Shown here piece after piece: positions 26,912 to 36,478 of a stretch of DNA of 64,000 bases. The notes beneath the pieces are model-generated. The model searched no databases, was not told the DNA's origin, and worked only from the letters and a program-made list of their open reading frames with translations. Each line of letters opens with the position of its first letter. Positions within the stretch are counted from its first letter, which is position 1. A program made the position numbers and the translations under genes. The stretch spans positions 2,542,001 through 2,606,000 of the forward strand of contig NZ_CP076543.1 of NCBI RefSeq assembly GCF_030440515.1, written 5' to 3'. Source of the stretch: Streptomyces xanthophaeus (GTDB lineage: Bacteria > Actinomycetota > Actinomycetes > Streptomycetales > Streptomycetaceae).

Positions 26912-27891
26912 GGCGCGCCGTCCTGGTCGGCCGGGTCGGCCCCGAAGTGGTCCCAGCCGCCGGTGCTGGTCCAGGGCGCGCCGTCGACGGTCACCTGGGG
27001 CAGAGCGGAGCGGTTGAGCACCTCGCCGATCACCTTCCAGCGGGCGGGGAGCTTCACGTCGGGCGGAAAGGTCGCCACGATCGCGTGGTCCTCTCCCCCG
27101 GTGAGCACCCACTGCAGCGGGTCCACGCCGACGGCCTGCCCGATGTCGTGCATCTGGGTCGGGATGTCGACGGCGGCCGAGCGCAGGTCGATCCGTACCT
27201 TGCTGGCGTCGGCGATGTGCCCGAGGTCGGCGATCAGGCCGTCGCTGACGTCGGTCATGGCGGTGGCGCCGAGTCCGGCGGCGGCGGGGCCCGCGTGGTA
27301 CGGCGGCTCGGGGCGCCGGTGCGCCTCGACGAAGGCCCGCGGGGAGCGGAAGCCGCGCGAGAGCACGGCGAAGCCGGCCGCGGACCAGCCGAGCCAGCCG
27401 GTGACGGCGACGACGTCGCCGGGCTGGGCGCCGGAGCGCAGGACGGGCTCGTGGTTGCGCAGGTCGCCGAGGGCGGTGATGGCGACGGTGATGACGTCCC
27501 CGCGGACGACGTCCCCGCCGACCACGGCCGCGCCGGCGACCTGGCACTCGTCGCGGATCCCGTCCATCAGCTCGGTGGGCCAGGTGACCGGCAGTTCGGC
27601 GGGGACGACGAGGCCGAGCAGCAGCGCGGTCGGCACCGCGCCCATGGCGGCGATGTCGGCGAGGTTCTGCGCGGCGGCCTTGCGGCCGACGTCGTAGGCC
27701 GTGGACCAGTCGCGCCGGAAGTGCCGGCCCTCCAGCAGGATGTCGGTGCTCGCCACGACCCGCCGGTCGGGGGCGGACACCACCGCGGCGTCGTCGCCCG
27801 GCCCGAGCCGGACCGCCGGGGTGGTGGTGAGCCGTGAGGTGAGCTCCCTGATCAGCCCGAACTCCCCCAGCTCGCCGACAGTGCCCTTCAT
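26908..27891 (-). CDS. thiL: Thiamine-monophosphate kinase
   Basis: 327-aa ThiL of the PurM/AIR-synthase superfamily, which makes thiamine diphosphate from thiamine phosphate. ATG at 27891. Motifs: [17 protein letters not shown] (metal-binding Asp pair), [41 protein letters not shown] and [18 protein letters not shown]. No TPP riboswitch was seen upstream. It overlaps thiD by 4 bp and is divergent from the Lrp-domain gene. Confidence 0.95.
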   Translation of the reverse strand: MKGTVGELGEFGLIRELTSRLTTTPAVRLGPGDDAAVVSAPDRRVVASTDILLEGRHFRRDWSTAYDVGRKAAAQNLADIAAMGAVPTALLLGLVVPAELPVTWPTELMDGIRDECQVAGAAVVGGDVVRGDVITVAITALGDLRNHEPVLRSGAQPGDVVAVTGWLGWSAAGFAVLSRGFRSPRAFVEAHRRPEPPYHAGPAAAGLGATAMTDVSDGLIADLGHIADASKVRIDLRSAAVDIPTQMHDIGQAVGVDPLQWVLTGGEDHAIVATFPPDVKLPARWKVIGEVLNRSALPQVTVDGAPWTSTGGWDHFGADPADQDGAP

Positions 27892-28136
27892 CGCTGTGCC
27901 CCTTCTTGCCCAGTCCGCTTGCGGTCGCGAGCCGTCTCAGCTCTGGGTACCGTCAACAGATACGTCAACTTCTGCTCTCCGTACGCCCCGCTGTGCGTGG
28001 CGCCGGGCCCGCGGGTCTCCCCGCGGCGCACGGCGACGCGGTACCGTGGCGTCCCTTCTTCCCCCGGCCCGTTCAATCGTGTGGGGCCCACCCGAAGGTT
28101 AGGGGAAATGATCCTCGTGGCCGCCCTGGAGGTTCC

Positions 28137-28370
28137 GTGGTACAGGCGTACATCCTTATCCAGACCGAAGTGGGCAAGGCGTCGTTCGTCGCCGAGTCCA
28201 TCGGCCAGATCCCGGGGGTGATCCAGGCCGAAGACGTGACGGGCCCGTACGACGTGATCGTGCGCGCCCAGGCCGACACCGTGGACGACCTCGGCCGCAT
28301 GGTCGTGGCCAAGGTCCAGCAGGTGGAGGGGATCACCCGCACCTTGACCTGCCCGGTGGTCCATCTGTAG
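28137..28370 (+). CDS. Stand-alone Lrp/AsnC ligand-binding (RAM) domain protein
   Basis: 77 aa from GTG at 28137 with GGAGG RBS. It consists only of the RAM/ACT-like effector domain of Lrp regulators (VQAYILIQTEVGKASFVAES, VTGPYDVIVRAQADTVDDLG, TRTLTCPVVHL) without the DNA-binding part. Such proteins form dimers or decamers and bind amino acids; they may modulate full-length Lrp proteins. The specific ligand is unknown. It is followed 20 bp later by the DUF3515 lipoprotein. Confidence 0.9.
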   Translation: MVQAYILIQTEVGKASFVAESIGQIPGVIQAEDVTGPYDVIVRAQADTVDDLGRMVVAKVQQVEGITRTLTCPVVHL

Positions 28371-28390
28371 CCCCCGTCTACTCTTGGCCG

Positions 28391-28903
28391 GTGATGTCCC
28401 TCCACCACCGGCCCCTGCGTGTCCGCGCCCTGTCCGCCCTGCCCGCCTCGATGGCCGTCCTGGCCGCCGCGGCGTGCTCCCCGGGCGGATCCGAAGCCCG
28501 GGTGGACCCACCGCCCACGCCGCCCGCTGCCGTCGCGGGACTCTGTGCGGCACTGCACAAGGAGCTCCCGGAGACGGTGGCCGGCCTGGCGCGGACCAGA
28601 ACCGAACCGGAGTCCGATCTGACGGCCGCGTGGGGCGGCTCGGCGATCGTACTGCGGTGCGGTATCCCCAAGCCCCCCAAGATGCTCGATCCGAAGCAGG
28701 AGGGCGTCCATGTGAACGGAGTGGCCTGGCTGCTGGAAAAGCTCGACGAGGGTTCCGGCGGGGGGTTCCGGTTCACCACCGGGCTGCGGCTGGCCTACAC
28801 CGAGGTCCGGGTCGACAAGGAGCATGCCACGGACGCGGGGATGCTGGTCGGCCTGTCCACGGCCATCACCGCGACCGTGCCCGAGGGCATCGCCTCCTAC
28901 TGA
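28391..28903 (+). CDS. DUF3515 family lipoprotein
   Basis: 170 aa from GTG at 28391 (an ATG follows as the next codon). The N-terminus has a signal peptide ending in lipobox LAAAAC-S (~24-29), so it is probably lipid-anchored outside the membrane. The mature part has AVAGLCAALHKELPETVAGL and the paired Cys residues of DUF3515 (LCAAL ... VLRCGIP). The family is actinobacterial and of unknown function. In Streptomyces it typically sits between the Lrp-domain gene and ddlA, as here. Confidence 0.85.
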   Translation: MMSLHHRPLRVRALSALPASMAVLAAAACSPGGSEARVDPPPTPPAAVAGLCAALHKELPETVAGLARTRTEPESDLTAAWGGSAIVLRCGIPKPPKMLDPKQEGVHVNGVAWLLEKLDEGSGGGFRFTTGLRLAYTEVRVDKEHATDAGMLVGLSTAITATVPEGIASY

Positions 28904-28947
28904 GCACCGCGCTCCGCGTACCGCGCACGGGGTACCGAGCACACCGC

Positions 28948-28983
28948 CGCCCGCCGACCGCCTTCGAAGGCGGTCGGCGGGCG
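28948..28983. terminator. Bidirectional terminator, DUF3515 gene / ddlA
   Basis: A perfect 36-bp palindrome (two 18-nt halves, left arm cgcccgccgaccgccttc) between convergent genes. Confidence 0.88.
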
Positions 28984-29003
28984 GTCGGCTTTTCGGACGA
29001 CTG

Positions 29004-30161
29004 TCAGCGCAGGCCGGTGGAGCGGCGCAGGGCCGCCTGGATCAGGCTGTCCACCAGCTCCGGGTACTCGATGCCCGTCTTCTGCCACATCAGCGGGTAC
29101 ATGGAGATCGGCGTGAAGCCCGGCATCGTGTTGATCTCGTTGATGACGAAGGTGCCGTCCTCGGTGAGGAAGAAGTCGGCGCGCACGAGGCCCTCGCAGG
29201 ACGCGGCCTCGAAGGCCTCGATCGCGAGCCGCTGCACCTCGGCGGTCTGCTCCGGGGTGAGCGGGGCGGGCACGATCCCGGAGGCGGAGTCGATGTACTT
29301 CGCCTCGAAGTCGTAGAAGTCGTGGCTGGACACCGGCGGGATCTCGGCGGGGACGCTCGCGCGCGGCCCGTCCTCGAACTCCAGGACCCCGCACTCGATC
29401 TCGCGGCCGCGCAGCAGCGCCTCCACGATGATCTTCGGGTCGTGGCGCCGGGCCTCCTTGACCGCGGCGTCCAGGCCGGATGCGTCGTCGACCTTGGTGA
29501 TGCCGATGGAGGAGCCGGCCCGGGCGGGCTTGATGAACAGCGGCCAGCCGTGCTCGGCGGCGAAGTCCAGGATCCTGCCCGTGGCCGCGTCCCGGTCGGC
29601 CTCCCACTCGCGGGGGCGGATGGTCACGTACGGGCCGACGCGCAGCCCGAAGGACGTGAACACCCGCTTCATGTAGTCCTTGTCCTGGCCGACGGCCGAG
29701 GCGAGGACGCCGGAGCCGACGTACGGGATGCCGGAGAGCTCCAGGAGGCCCTGGAGGGTGCCGTCCTCGCCGTACGGGCCGTGCAGGACGGGGAAGACGA
29801 CGTCGACCTCGCCCAGGGCCTTGGGGACGGCGCCGGGTTCGGTGTAGACGACCTGGCGGCTGGCGGGGTCGACCGAGAGCACGACGGCGCCGTCCTCGGA
29901 GTCGGCGAGCTCCTCGACACTCGGGAGCTTGCGGTCGGCGATGGCCATCCGCTCGGGCTCGTCGGCGGTCAGCGCCCATCGGCCGTCCGTGGTGATGCCG
30001 ATGGGCAGCACCTCGTACTTGGAGCGGTCGATGGAGCGCAGCACGGCGCCCGCCGTGACGACCGAGATGGCGTGTTCCGAGCTGCGGCCGCCGAACACGA
30101 CGGCCACGCGGGGCTTGCGGCCCTGCTGCTCAGGGGTCTGGGGGAGGTTCTCGCTGCTCAT
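29004..30161 (-). CDS. ddlA: D-alanine--D-alanine ligase
   Basis: 385-aa ATP-grasp ligase that makes D-Ala-D-Ala for peptidoglycan. ATG at 30161. Motifs: VAVVFGGRSSEHAISV near the N-terminus, the ATP loop LFIKPARAGSSIGITKVDDA, and the C-terminal metal site FVINEINTMPGFTPISMYP. Full length. Third gene of a leftward plsC-gpsA-ddlA group; 39 bp after gpsA. Confidence 0.97.
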   Translation of the reverse strand: MSSENLPQTPEQQGRKPRVAVVFGGRSSEHAISVVTAGAVLRSIDRSKYEVLPIGITTDGRWALTADEPERMAIADRKLPSVEELADSEDGAVVLSVDPASRQVVYTEPGAVPKALGEVDVVFPVLHGPYGEDGTLQGLLELSGIPYVGSGVLASAVGQDKDYMKRVFTSFGLRVGPYVTIRPREWEADRDAATGRILDFAAEHGWPLFIKPARAGSSIGITKVDDASGLDAAVKEARRHDPKIIVEALLRGREIECGVLEFEDGPRASVPAEIPPVSSHDFYDFEAKYIDSASGIVPAPLTPEQTAEVQRLAIEAFEAASCEGLVRADFFLTEDGTFVINEINTMPGFTPISMYPLMWQKTGIEYPELVDSLIQAALRRSTGLR

Positions 30162-30200
30162 ATCGCCACGAGAGTACCCGCTCAGACGTGCGGAATGGAG

Positions 30201-31211
30201 TCAGCGACGTTCCGGTTTGGCGCTGCGGCCCATCAGGTCCTTGAGCGCGACCAGGGTCGGCTTGCCGTGGTGGACGATGTCCACCACCGTGTCGGTGATG
30301 GGCATGTCCACTCCGTGGCGGCGGGCCAGATCCGCCACGGACTGGCAGGACTTGACTCCCTCGGCGGTCTGCTTGGTGACCGCGATGGTCTCCTCCAGGG
30401 TCATCCCGCGGCCGAGGTTGGTGCCGAAGGTGTGGTTCCGGGAGAGCGGCGAGGAGCAGGTGGCGACCAGGTCGCCGAGGCCCGCGAGGCCGGAGAAGGT
30501 GAGCGGGTCGGCGCCCATCGCCACACCGAGGCGGGTCGCTTCGGCGAGTCCTCGGGTGATGAGCGAGCCCTTGGTGTTGTCGCCCAGGCCCATGCCGTCC
30601 GCGATGCCGACGGCGAGGCCGATGACGTTCTTGACGGCGCCGCCGAGCTCGCAGCCGGTGACGTCGGTGCTGGTGTACGGGCGGAAGTACGGGGTGTGGC
30701 AGGCGGCCTGGAGGCGCTGGGCCACGCTCTCGTCCACGCAGGCGACGACCGAGGCGGCGGGCTGGCGGGCGGCGATCTCCGCGGCCAGGTTGGGGCCGGT
30801 GACCACGGCGATGCGCTCGGCGGGGACCTTGGCCACCTCCTCGATGACCTCGCTCATCCGCTTGGCGGTGCCGAGTTCGATGCCCTTCATCAGGGAGACG
30901 AGCACGGTCTCGGGGGCCAGCAGGGGCGCCCACGCGGCGAGGTTCTCCCGCAGGGTCTGGGACGGGACGGCGAGGACGGTGAAGTCCGCGCCGGCCGCGG
31001 CCTCGGCCGGGTCGGTGGTGGCCCGGAGGTTCGCGGGGAGTTCGACGCCGGGGAAGTAGTCCGGGTTGGTCCGGCCGGTGTTGATGGCGTCGACCACCTC
31101 CTGGCGGCGGCCCCACAGCGTCACCTCGCAGCCGGCGTCGGCGAGGACGATGGCGAAGGCCGTGCCCCAGGAGCCTGTTCCGAAGACGGTCGCCTTCACG
31201 GGACGTGTCAC
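30201..31211 (-). CDS. gpsA: Glycerol-3-phosphate dehydrogenase [NAD(P)+]
   Basis: 336-aa enzyme giving sn-glycerol 3-phosphate for phospholipids. GTG at 31211, overlapping the plsC stop as GTGA. The N-terminus VKATVFGTGSWGTAFAIVLA holds the GxGxxG dinucleotide motif. The signature GGAVKNVIGLAVGIADGMGL contains the catalytic Lys. With plsC it forms a phospholipid precursor unit. Confidence 0.96.
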   Translation of the reverse strand: MTRPVKATVFGTGSWGTAFAIVLADAGCEVTLWGRRQEVVDAINTGRTNPDYFPGVELPANLRATTDPAEAAAGADFTVLAVPSQTLRENLAAWAPLLAPETVLVSLMKGIELGTAKRMSEVIEEVAKVPAERIAVVTGPNLAAEIAARQPAASVVACVDESVAQRLQAACHTPYFRPYTSTDVTGCELGGAVKNVIGLAVGIADGMGLGDNTKGSLITRGLAEATRLGVAMGADPLTFSGLAGLGDLVATCSSPLSRNHTFGTNLGRGMTLEETIAVTKQTAEGVKSCQSVADLARRHGVDMPITDTVVDIVHHGKPTLVALKDLMGRSAKPERR

Positions 31212-31960
31212 TTGTTGCCCTCCCCTGCGGCCTTGCGCCGCTGTTCCGCCCTGGCGTTGCGATGGTCGTACGGCTGCTCGGGCGCGGTCTCGCCGCGCAC
31301 CTCCTCCAGCAGCGCGGTGATGGCCGCCATGATGACCTCGGTGACCTCCCGGAGGACCTCCGGGGTGGGTTCCCGGTCGTAGAAGCCGGAGAGGTCCACC
31401 GGCGGTCCGGCGAGCACCTGGAGGGTCTTGCGCGGGAAGAGCCGGACCTTGTTCTCCCTGGCGTAGGGCGGCATCGCGAGGTTCGCGCCCCACTGGGCCA
31501 CGGGGATGACGGGCGCCCTGGTGATCAGCGCCACGCGGGCGGCGCCGGTCTTGCCGGCCATGGGCCACATGTCGGGGTCGCGGGTGAGGGTGCCCTCCGG
31601 GTAAAAGGCCACGCATTCGCCCCGCTCGATGGCGTCCACGGCGGCCCGGAATGCGTCCAGGGCGTTGGTGGACTCCCGGTAGACGGGGATCTGTCCGCTG
31701 CCGTGCAGGATCGACCCGACAATAGGGACCTTGAAGAGGGCGGCCTTGGCGAGCAATCGGGGCACCCGGCCGGTGTTGTACTGGAAGTGCGCGTAGGAGA
31801 GCGGGTCCAGATACGAGTTGTGATTGACGGCGGTGATAAAGCCGCCCTCGGCCGGAATGTGCTCCATTCCCCGCCAGTCCCGCTTGAAGAGCACTACCAG
31901 CGGCGGTTTTGCGATGACCGCCGCCAGGCGGTACCAGAAGCCGATTCTGCGGCGGGACAC
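31208..31960 (-). CDS. plsC: 1-acyl-sn-glycerol-3-phosphate acyltransferase
   Basis: 250-aa membrane-associated acyltransferase. GTG at 31960 with a GAGGAAGG RBS; upstream in-frame codons are ignored. Catalytic NHxxxxD block: ITAVNHNSYLDPLSYAHF. The second motif is FYPEGTLTRD (EGT) and the third VPVAQWGANL. A Lys/Arg/Glu-rich tail follows (~220-250). First gene of plsC-gpsA-ddlA; divergent from cofC. Confidence 0.93.
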   Translation of the reverse strand: MSRRRIGFWYRLAAVIAKPPLVVLFKRDWRGMEHIPAEGGFITAVNHNSYLDPLSYAHFQYNTGRVPRLLAKAALFKVPIVGSILHGSGQIPVYRESTNALDAFRAAVDAIERGECVAFYPEGTLTRDPDMWPMAGKTGAARVALITRAPVIPVAQWGANLAMPPYARENKVRLFPRKTLQVLAGPPVDLSGFYDREPTPEVLREVTEVIMAAITALLEEVRGETAPEQPYDHRNARAEQRRKAAGEGNK

Positions 31961-32150
31961 TCGGACACCTTCCTCTAGGACCGGTGCGCGGCTTGGGCAC
32001 CTCGTCGGCCGGACAAGTGTCACCCCACGCCCGGTCTCTGTCGAGAACACCGTACGCCCCGCTCACCCCGCCGGACTCCCGGGTTGCCCGGGCGGAGGCG
32101 ACAATGGGCCGACACATGACCCGGCCGTGACCTGACCATGGCCGAAGGAT

Positions 32151-33008
32151 GTGCCGGAGCGCACCGGAGGGAAGGGGTCCGTCACGAACGCCGTCTGGAG
32201 TCTGGTGGTCCCGCTGAAGCCCCTGGCGGTGGCGAAGAGCCGTCTCGCGCGGGCCGTGGGCGCCTCCCGTCCCGGCCTTGCCCTGGCCTTCGCCCAGGAC
32301 ACCGTCGCGGGGGCCCTGGCCTGCGCGGCGGTCGCGGATGTGGTGGTCGTCACGGACGACGCCGCGGCCGGTGCGGAACTGGCGCGGCTCGGGGCGCGGA
32401 TCGTCCCGGACGCCCCGGCGGCCGGGCTCAACGCGGCCCTGGACCACGGGGCACGGGCGGTGCGGTCGGGTCGGCCGGGCGCCGCGGTGGCCGCACTGAA
32501 CGCCGATCTGCCGGCGCTCCGGGCCCCGGAATTGCAACGCGTGCTCGAAAACGCTTCGGTATTTCCGCGGGCATTTCTGGCGGATGCGGCCGGAATCGGG
32601 ACGACCTTGCTTTCCGCCGCGCCGGACGTGGAATTGGCCCCCTCCTTCGGCGGGCCGTCACGGGCCAGACATTCGGCCTCGGGAGCGGTGGAAATCGCCC
32701 TGTCCGGCGTCGACAGCGTGCGCCGGGACGTGGACACGGCGGCCGATCTGCGCACCGCGCTCACCCTCGGCGTGGGGCGCCACACCGCCCGATACAGTGC
32801 CCGTATGCAGGCGACCGCGTACACGTACGACTCCGAGACCCGCAGCGGCAGTGTGCTGCTGGACGACGGCACTCCGGTGCCCTTCGAGGCCCCGGCCTTC
32901 GACGCGGGCGGCCTGCGGCTGCTGCGGCCCGGGCAGCGGGTGCGGATCGAGACGGACGGCGCGGGCGCGAGCCTGCGGATCACCCTGGTGACGCTGCAGA
33001 CGTTCTGA
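32151..33008 (+). CDS. cofC: 2-phospho-L-lactate (or phosphoenolpyruvate) guanylyltransferase with an extra C-terminal domain
   Basis: 285 aa. The N-terminal ~210 residues are CofC/FbiD, which activates the 3-carbon unit for coenzyme F420: [60 protein letters not shown] and SFGGPSRARHSASGA. The last ~67 residues (from MQATAYTYDSETRSGSVLLD to the C-terminal LVTLQTF) form a separate small beta-rich domain, resembling an OB or cold-shock-like fold, not usual in CofC. The start is uncertain: GTG at 32151 has a poor RBS, while the strong GGAGGGAAGGGG (32166-32177) lies before V11, whose codon is GTC. Confidence 0.85.
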   Translation: MPERTGGKGSVTNAVWSLVVPLKPLAVAKSRLARAVGASRPGLALAFAQDTVAGALACAAVADVVVVTDDAAAGAELARLGARIVPDAPAAGLNAALDHGARAVRSGRPGAAVAALNADLPALRAPELQRVLENASVFPRAFLADAAGIGTTLLSAAPDVELAPSFGGPSRARHSASGAVEIALSGVDSVRRDVDTAADLRTALTLGVGRHTARYSARMQATAYTYDSETRSGSVLLDDGTPVPFEAPAFDAGGLRLLRPGQRVRIETDGAGASLRITLVTLQTF

Positions 33009-33061
33009 CACACGGCCGCCGCGGCCCCCGCGCGGGGCTCGCCGGCGCGCCGGACGCACCG

Positions 33062-33096
33062 CGGGCCGGCTCCCCCGCACGGGGAAAGCCGGCCCG
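33062..33096. terminator. Bidirectional terminator, cofC / hupS
   Basis: Stem cgggccggct / agccggcccg with an inner CCCC/GGGG pairing, between convergent genes. Confidence 0.75.
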
Positions 33097-33115
33097 GCCT
33101 GTGTGACGCGTGCCC

Positions 33116-33796
33116 CTACTTCTTGCGGGCGGTGGTCTTCTTCGCGGTGGCCTTGCGCGTCGCCGTCTTCTTGGCGGGCGCCTTCGTCGCTGCGGTGACC
33201 TTCTTGGCCGCCGGCGCGGTCTTCTTCGCCGCGGCGGTGGTCTTCTTCGCGGCGGCCGTGGTCTTCTTGGCCGCGGTGGTGGTCTTCTTCGCGGCCGCGG
33301 TGGCCTTCTTGGCCGTGGCGGTGCTCTTCACCGCCGCCTTCTTGGCGGTCGCCGTGGCCTTCTTGGCCACGACCTTCTTTGCGACCGTGGTCTTTGCCGC
33401 GGCCTTCTTGGCGGTGGTGGCCTTCTTCGCCACGGCCTTCTTGACCGTCGCGGAGGCACCACCCGTAAGGCTGCCCTTGGGCGCCTTCTTCACGGAGACC
33501 TCGCCGCCCTTGGGGAGCTTCTTGGTGCCGCTGACCAGGTCTTTGAAGCCCTGGCCGGCACGGAAGCGGGGCACAGAGGTCTTCTTGACCCGGACGCGCT
33601 CACCCGTCTGCGGGTTGCGGGCGTAACGGGCCGGACGGTCGACCTTCTCGAACGAGCCGAAGCCCGTGACCGAGACCCGGTCGCCCGCGACGGTAGCGCG
33701 GACGATCGCGTCCAGTACCGCGTCGACAGCGTCCGCGGCCTGCTGGCGGCCGCCCAGCTTGTCGGCAATCGCTTCTACGAGCTGCGCCTTGTTCAC
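33116..33796 (-). CDS. hupS: HU-family DNA-binding protein with Lys/Ala-rich C-terminal tail (HupS type)
   Basis: 226-aa nucleoid protein. GTG at 33796 (MNKAQLVEAIADKLGGRQQA). The N-terminal ~95 residues are a typical HU fold with VSVTGFGSFEKVDRPARYAR-NPQTGE. The C-terminal ~115 residues are histone H1-like, with many AAKKT/TAKKA repeats, ending ATAKKTTARKK. In Streptomyces this two-domain HU is spore-enriched and helps compact spore DNA. A good promoter lies upstream (33849-33877). Confidence 0.95.
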   Translation of the reverse strand: MNKAQLVEAIADKLGGRQQAADAVDAVLDAIVRATVAGDRVSVTGFGSFEKVDRPARYARNPQTGERVRVKKTSVPRFRAGQGFKDLVSGTKKLPKGGEVSVKKAPKGSLTGGASATVKKAVAKKATTAKKAAAKTTVAKKVVAKKATATAKKAAVKSTATAKKATAAAKKTTTAAKKTTAAAKKTTAAAKKTAPAAKKVTAATKAPAKKTATRKATAKKTTARKK

Positions 33797-33848
33797 GTCT
33801 TCCCCTTCGGAGACTTCGCCAGAACGAATGTGTTCAAGCTTATTTCGC

Positions 33849-33877
33849 ACGTTAGGCGGATATATACCGCAAATCAA
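33849..33877 (-). promoter_or_regulatory. Candidate hupS promoter
   Basis: Minus-strand TTGATT (33877-33872), 17-bp spacer, TAACGT (33854-33849). The spacer contains the near-palindrome GCGGTATATATCCGC (33856-33870), a possible regulator site. Implied 5' UTR is about 45 nt. Confidence 0.55.
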
Positions 33878-33940
33878 ACACGAAACGGGCTAATCACCCT
33901 AGTGCCGCAACGCTGTAGGCCGTTACGGAGTTCCTTCGCA

Positions 33941-34168
33941 TCAGTCGCCTTCAGGGAATCGACCCTCGTCGAGGTCCTTCATCAACCTGTCCAGGCGCCT
34001 TGCCGCATCGGCGAGATCATGCTTCGCCGCGGCCGTGACGACCAACAGCTTCCGGGACAGCGCCATCCTTACGCCCTCCGGGACTTGCAGTGAGCGCACC
34101 CGTGTGTGTGCTTCTTTCAACCGGTCCGCGACGAGTTCGTAGAGCTCGAGTTGACTGTCGCGTTCCAT
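33941..34168 (-). CDS. Small helical protein of unknown function
   Basis: 75 aa from ATG at 34168 (MERDSQLELYELVADRLKEA), predicted to be almost wholly alpha-helical and highly charged: HTRVRSLQVPEGVRMALSRK, LLVVTAAAKHDLADAARRLD, RLMKDLDEGRFPEGD. I recognise the type as a conserved actinobacterial hypothetical but know no function. Located between hupS and leuD, both on the same strand, behind the leuD terminator. Confidence 0.75.
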   Translation of the reverse strand: MERDSQLELYELVADRLKEAHTRVRSLQVPEGVRMALSRKLLVVTAAAKHDLADAARRLDRLMKDLDEGRFPEGD

Positions 34169-34223
34169 GCACAGATTGTGCCATCTGGGGCGAGTTGTCG
34201 CCTCACGGGGCCTCAACAAACGG

Positions 34224-34255
34224 CTGTGCCCCCCGCCGGAGGGCGGGGGGCACAG
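34224..34255 (-). terminator. Terminator after leuCD
   Basis: Perfect 14-bp stem (ctgtgccccccgcc / ggcggggggcacag) with GGAG loop, 50 bp downstream of the leuD stop. Confidence 0.85.
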
Positions 34256-34305
34256 TGTTGTCGATGTGATCACCCGAAGGTGAATAAGCGCTGATCAGGC
34301 AGGAA

Positions 34306-34899
34306 TCAGGCCTGAATCGTGCGCGGCTTGAAGGTGGGTCGGGCGCTTTCGTACGTGGCGATGTCCGCTTCGTTCTGAAGGGTGAGCGAGATGTCGTCCA
34401 GGCCCTCCAGCAGACGCCAGCGGGCGTTGTCGTCGAGTTCGAACTCCGCGACGACGCCTTCCGCTCGCACCTGGCGGTCGACCAGGTCGACCGTGATCTC
34501 GGCGGCCGGGTCGGCCTCCGTCAGCTTCCACAGCTGCTCGACGGTCTCCTGCGGGAGGACGACGGTCAGCAGGCCGTTCTTCAGCGAGTTCCCGCGGAAG
34601 ATGTCGGCGAAGCGGGAGGAGATGACCGTCTTGAAGCCGAAGTTCTGCAGGGCCCAGACGGCGTGTTCGCGCGAGGAACCCGTACCGAAGTCGGGGCCGG
34701 CGACCAGGACGGTCGCGCCGGCGCGCTCCGGGCGGTTCGTGACGAACTCCGGGTCCTTGCGCCAGGCCTCGAAGAGCCCGTCCTCGAACCCGTCGCGGGT
34801 GATCTTCTTCAGCCAGTGGGCCGGGATGATCTGGTCGGTGTCGACGTTGCTGCGGCGCAGCGGGACGGCCCGGCCGGTGTGGGTGGTGAAGGCTTCCAT
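34306..34899 (-). CDS. leuD: 3-isopropylmalate dehydratase small subunit
   Basis: 197-aa small subunit of isopropylmalate isomerase in leucine synthesis. ATG at 34899. Motifs: [40 protein letters not shown] and [16 protein letters not shown]. It begins 3 bp after leuC, so the two are coupled. Confidence 0.97.
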   Translation of the reverse strand: MEAFTTHTGRAVPLRRSNVDTDQIIPAHWLKKITRDGFEDGLFEAWRKDPEFVTNRPERAGATVLVAGPDFGTGSSREHAVWALQNFGFKTVISSRFADIFRGNSLKNGLLTVVLPQETVEQLWKLTEADPAAEITVDLVDRQVRAEGVVAEFELDDNARWRLLEGLDDISLTLQNEADIATYESARPTFKPRTIQA

Positions 34900-34902
34900 G
34901 GT

Positions 34903-36327
34903 TCAGACTCCGGCGGTCGCGTCGGCGGCGGACAGGTCGGCGGGCGAGGCCAGATGGCCCAGCACCGCGGTGGCGGCGGCCACCTGCGGGGAGACCAGGT
35001 GGGTGCGCCCGCCCTTGCCCTGCCGGCCCTCGAAGTTGCGGTTGGAGGTGGACGCGGAGCGTTCACCGGGAGCCAGTTGGTCGGGGTTCATGCCCAGACA
35101 CATCGAACAGCCCGCGTGCCGCCACTCGGCGCCGGCCTCCTTGAAGACCTTGTCCAGACCCTCTTCCACGGCCTGCAGGGCGACCCGGACCGAGCCCGGG
35201 ACGACCAGCATCCGTACGCCGTCGGCGACTTTGCGGCCCTCGATGATGCCGGCGACGGCGCGCAGGTCCTCGATGCGGCCGTTGGTGCAGGAACCTACGA
35301 AGACGGTGTCGACCTTGATGTCCCGCAGCGGCTGTCCGGCGGTCAACCCCATGTACTCCAGGGCCTTTTCGGCGGCCAGGCGCTCCGAAGCGTCCTCGTA
35401 CGAAGCCGGGTCGGGGACGTGGGCGGACAGCGGCGCGCCCTGGCCCGGGTTGGTGCCCCAGGTGACGAAGGGGGACAGCGCGGCGCCGTCGATGACGACC
35501 TCCGCGTCGAAGACCGCGTCGTCGTCCGTGCGCAGGGTCTTCCAGTACTCGACCGCCGCGTCCCAGTCCTTGTCCGTGGGGGCGTGGTCACGGCCCTGCA
35601 GGTAGTCGAAGGTGGTCTGATCAGGGGCGATCATGCCCGCACGGGCACCGGCCTCGATCGACATGTTGCAGATGGTCATGCGGGCTTCCATCGACAGCTT
35701 CTCGATGGCCTCGCCCCGGTACTCCAGGATGTAGCCCTGGCCGCCGCCGGTGCCGATCCTGGCGATGATCGCCAGGATCAGGTCCTTCGCGGTGACGCCC
35801 TCGGGCAGGGCGCCGGTGACGGTGATCGCCATCGTCTTCGGGCGGGCCAGCGGCAGCGTCTGGGTGGCCAGCACGTGCTCGACCTGGCTCGTACCGATGC
35901 CGAAGGCCAGCGCGCCGAAGGCGCCGTGCGTGGAGGTGTGCGAGTCGCCGCAGACCACGGTGGTGCCGGGCTGGGTCAGACCCAGCTGCGGTCCCACGAC
36001 GTGGACGACGCCCTGCTCGACGTCACCCAGCGAGTGCAGGCGCACGCCGAACTCGGCGCAGTTCGCCCGCAGCGTCTCCAGCTGGGCACGGGAGACCGGG
36101 TCGGCGATCGGCTTGTCGATGTCGATGGTGGGGGTGTTGTGGTCCTCGGTCGCGATGGTGAGGTCGAGGCGTCGGACCTTGCGGCCGGCCTGACGCAGTC
36201 CTTCGAAGGCCTGCGGGCTGGTCACCTCGTGCAGCAGGTGCAGATCGATGAAGAGGAGGTCGGGCTCGCCTTCGGCGCGCCGGACGACATGGTCGTCCCA
36301 GACCTTCTCCGCGAGTGTCCTACCCAT
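34903..36327 (-). CDS. leuC: 3-isopropylmalate dehydratase large subunit
   Basis: 474-aa aconitase-superfamily subunit with a [4Fe-4S] cluster. ATG at 36327 with a CGGAGGGAA RBS. Motifs: [20 protein letters not shown]; cluster cysteines in [13 protein letters not shown] and [34 protein letters not shown] near the C-terminus. Divergent from ndgR, which is known to activate leuCD in Streptomyces. Confidence 0.97.
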   Translation of the reverse strand: MGRTLAEKVWDDHVVRRAEGEPDLLFIDLHLLHEVTSPQAFEGLRQAGRKVRRLDLTIATEDHNTPTIDIDKPIADPVSRAQLETLRANCAEFGVRLHSLGDVEQGVVHVVGPQLGLTQPGTTVVCGDSHTSTHGAFGALAFGIGTSQVEHVLATQTLPLARPKTMAITVTGALPEGVTAKDLILAIIARIGTGGGQGYILEYRGEAIEKLSMEARMTICNMSIEAGARAGMIAPDQTTFDYLQGRDHAPTDKDWDAAVEYWKTLRTDDDAVFDAEVVIDGAALSPFVTWGTNPGQGAPLSAHVPDPASYEDASERLAAEKALEYMGLTAGQPLRDIKVDTVFVGSCTNGRIEDLRAVAGIIEGRKVADGVRMLVVPGSVRVALQAVEEGLDKVFKEAGAEWRHAGCSMCLGMNPDQLAPGERSASTSNRNFEGRQGKGGRTHLVSPQVAAATAVLGHLASPADLSAADATAGV

Positions 36328-36478
36328 CGCTTTCCCTCCGGCCGGCCGGTTGTGCCGGCGCTTCATAGAGATCTTGTGCGCCGTGCCGCCCGTACCCCAC
36401 GTCCCGGACGACGGCTCGGACCCAGTGGTTCGTGGACCCGCACATACAGACTCGCTGGTTCTTGGAAAAATTGAACTT

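Noticed and set aside
26908..28136. TPP riboswitch expected before thiL/thiD
   Set aside because: No THI-box consensus or matching fold was found in the upstream 245 bp; kinases of this pathway often lack it.
33116..33460. AAKK-type repeats in hupS as a recombinational repeat
   Set aside because: They encode the normal Lys/Ala histone-like tail of this HU class; codons vary between units.
36320..36450. Minus-strand frame upstream of leuC that could extend LeuC or encode a short protein
   Set aside because: No RBS, no conservation signal; LeuC ATG at 36327 has a strong RBS and the normal N-terminus.
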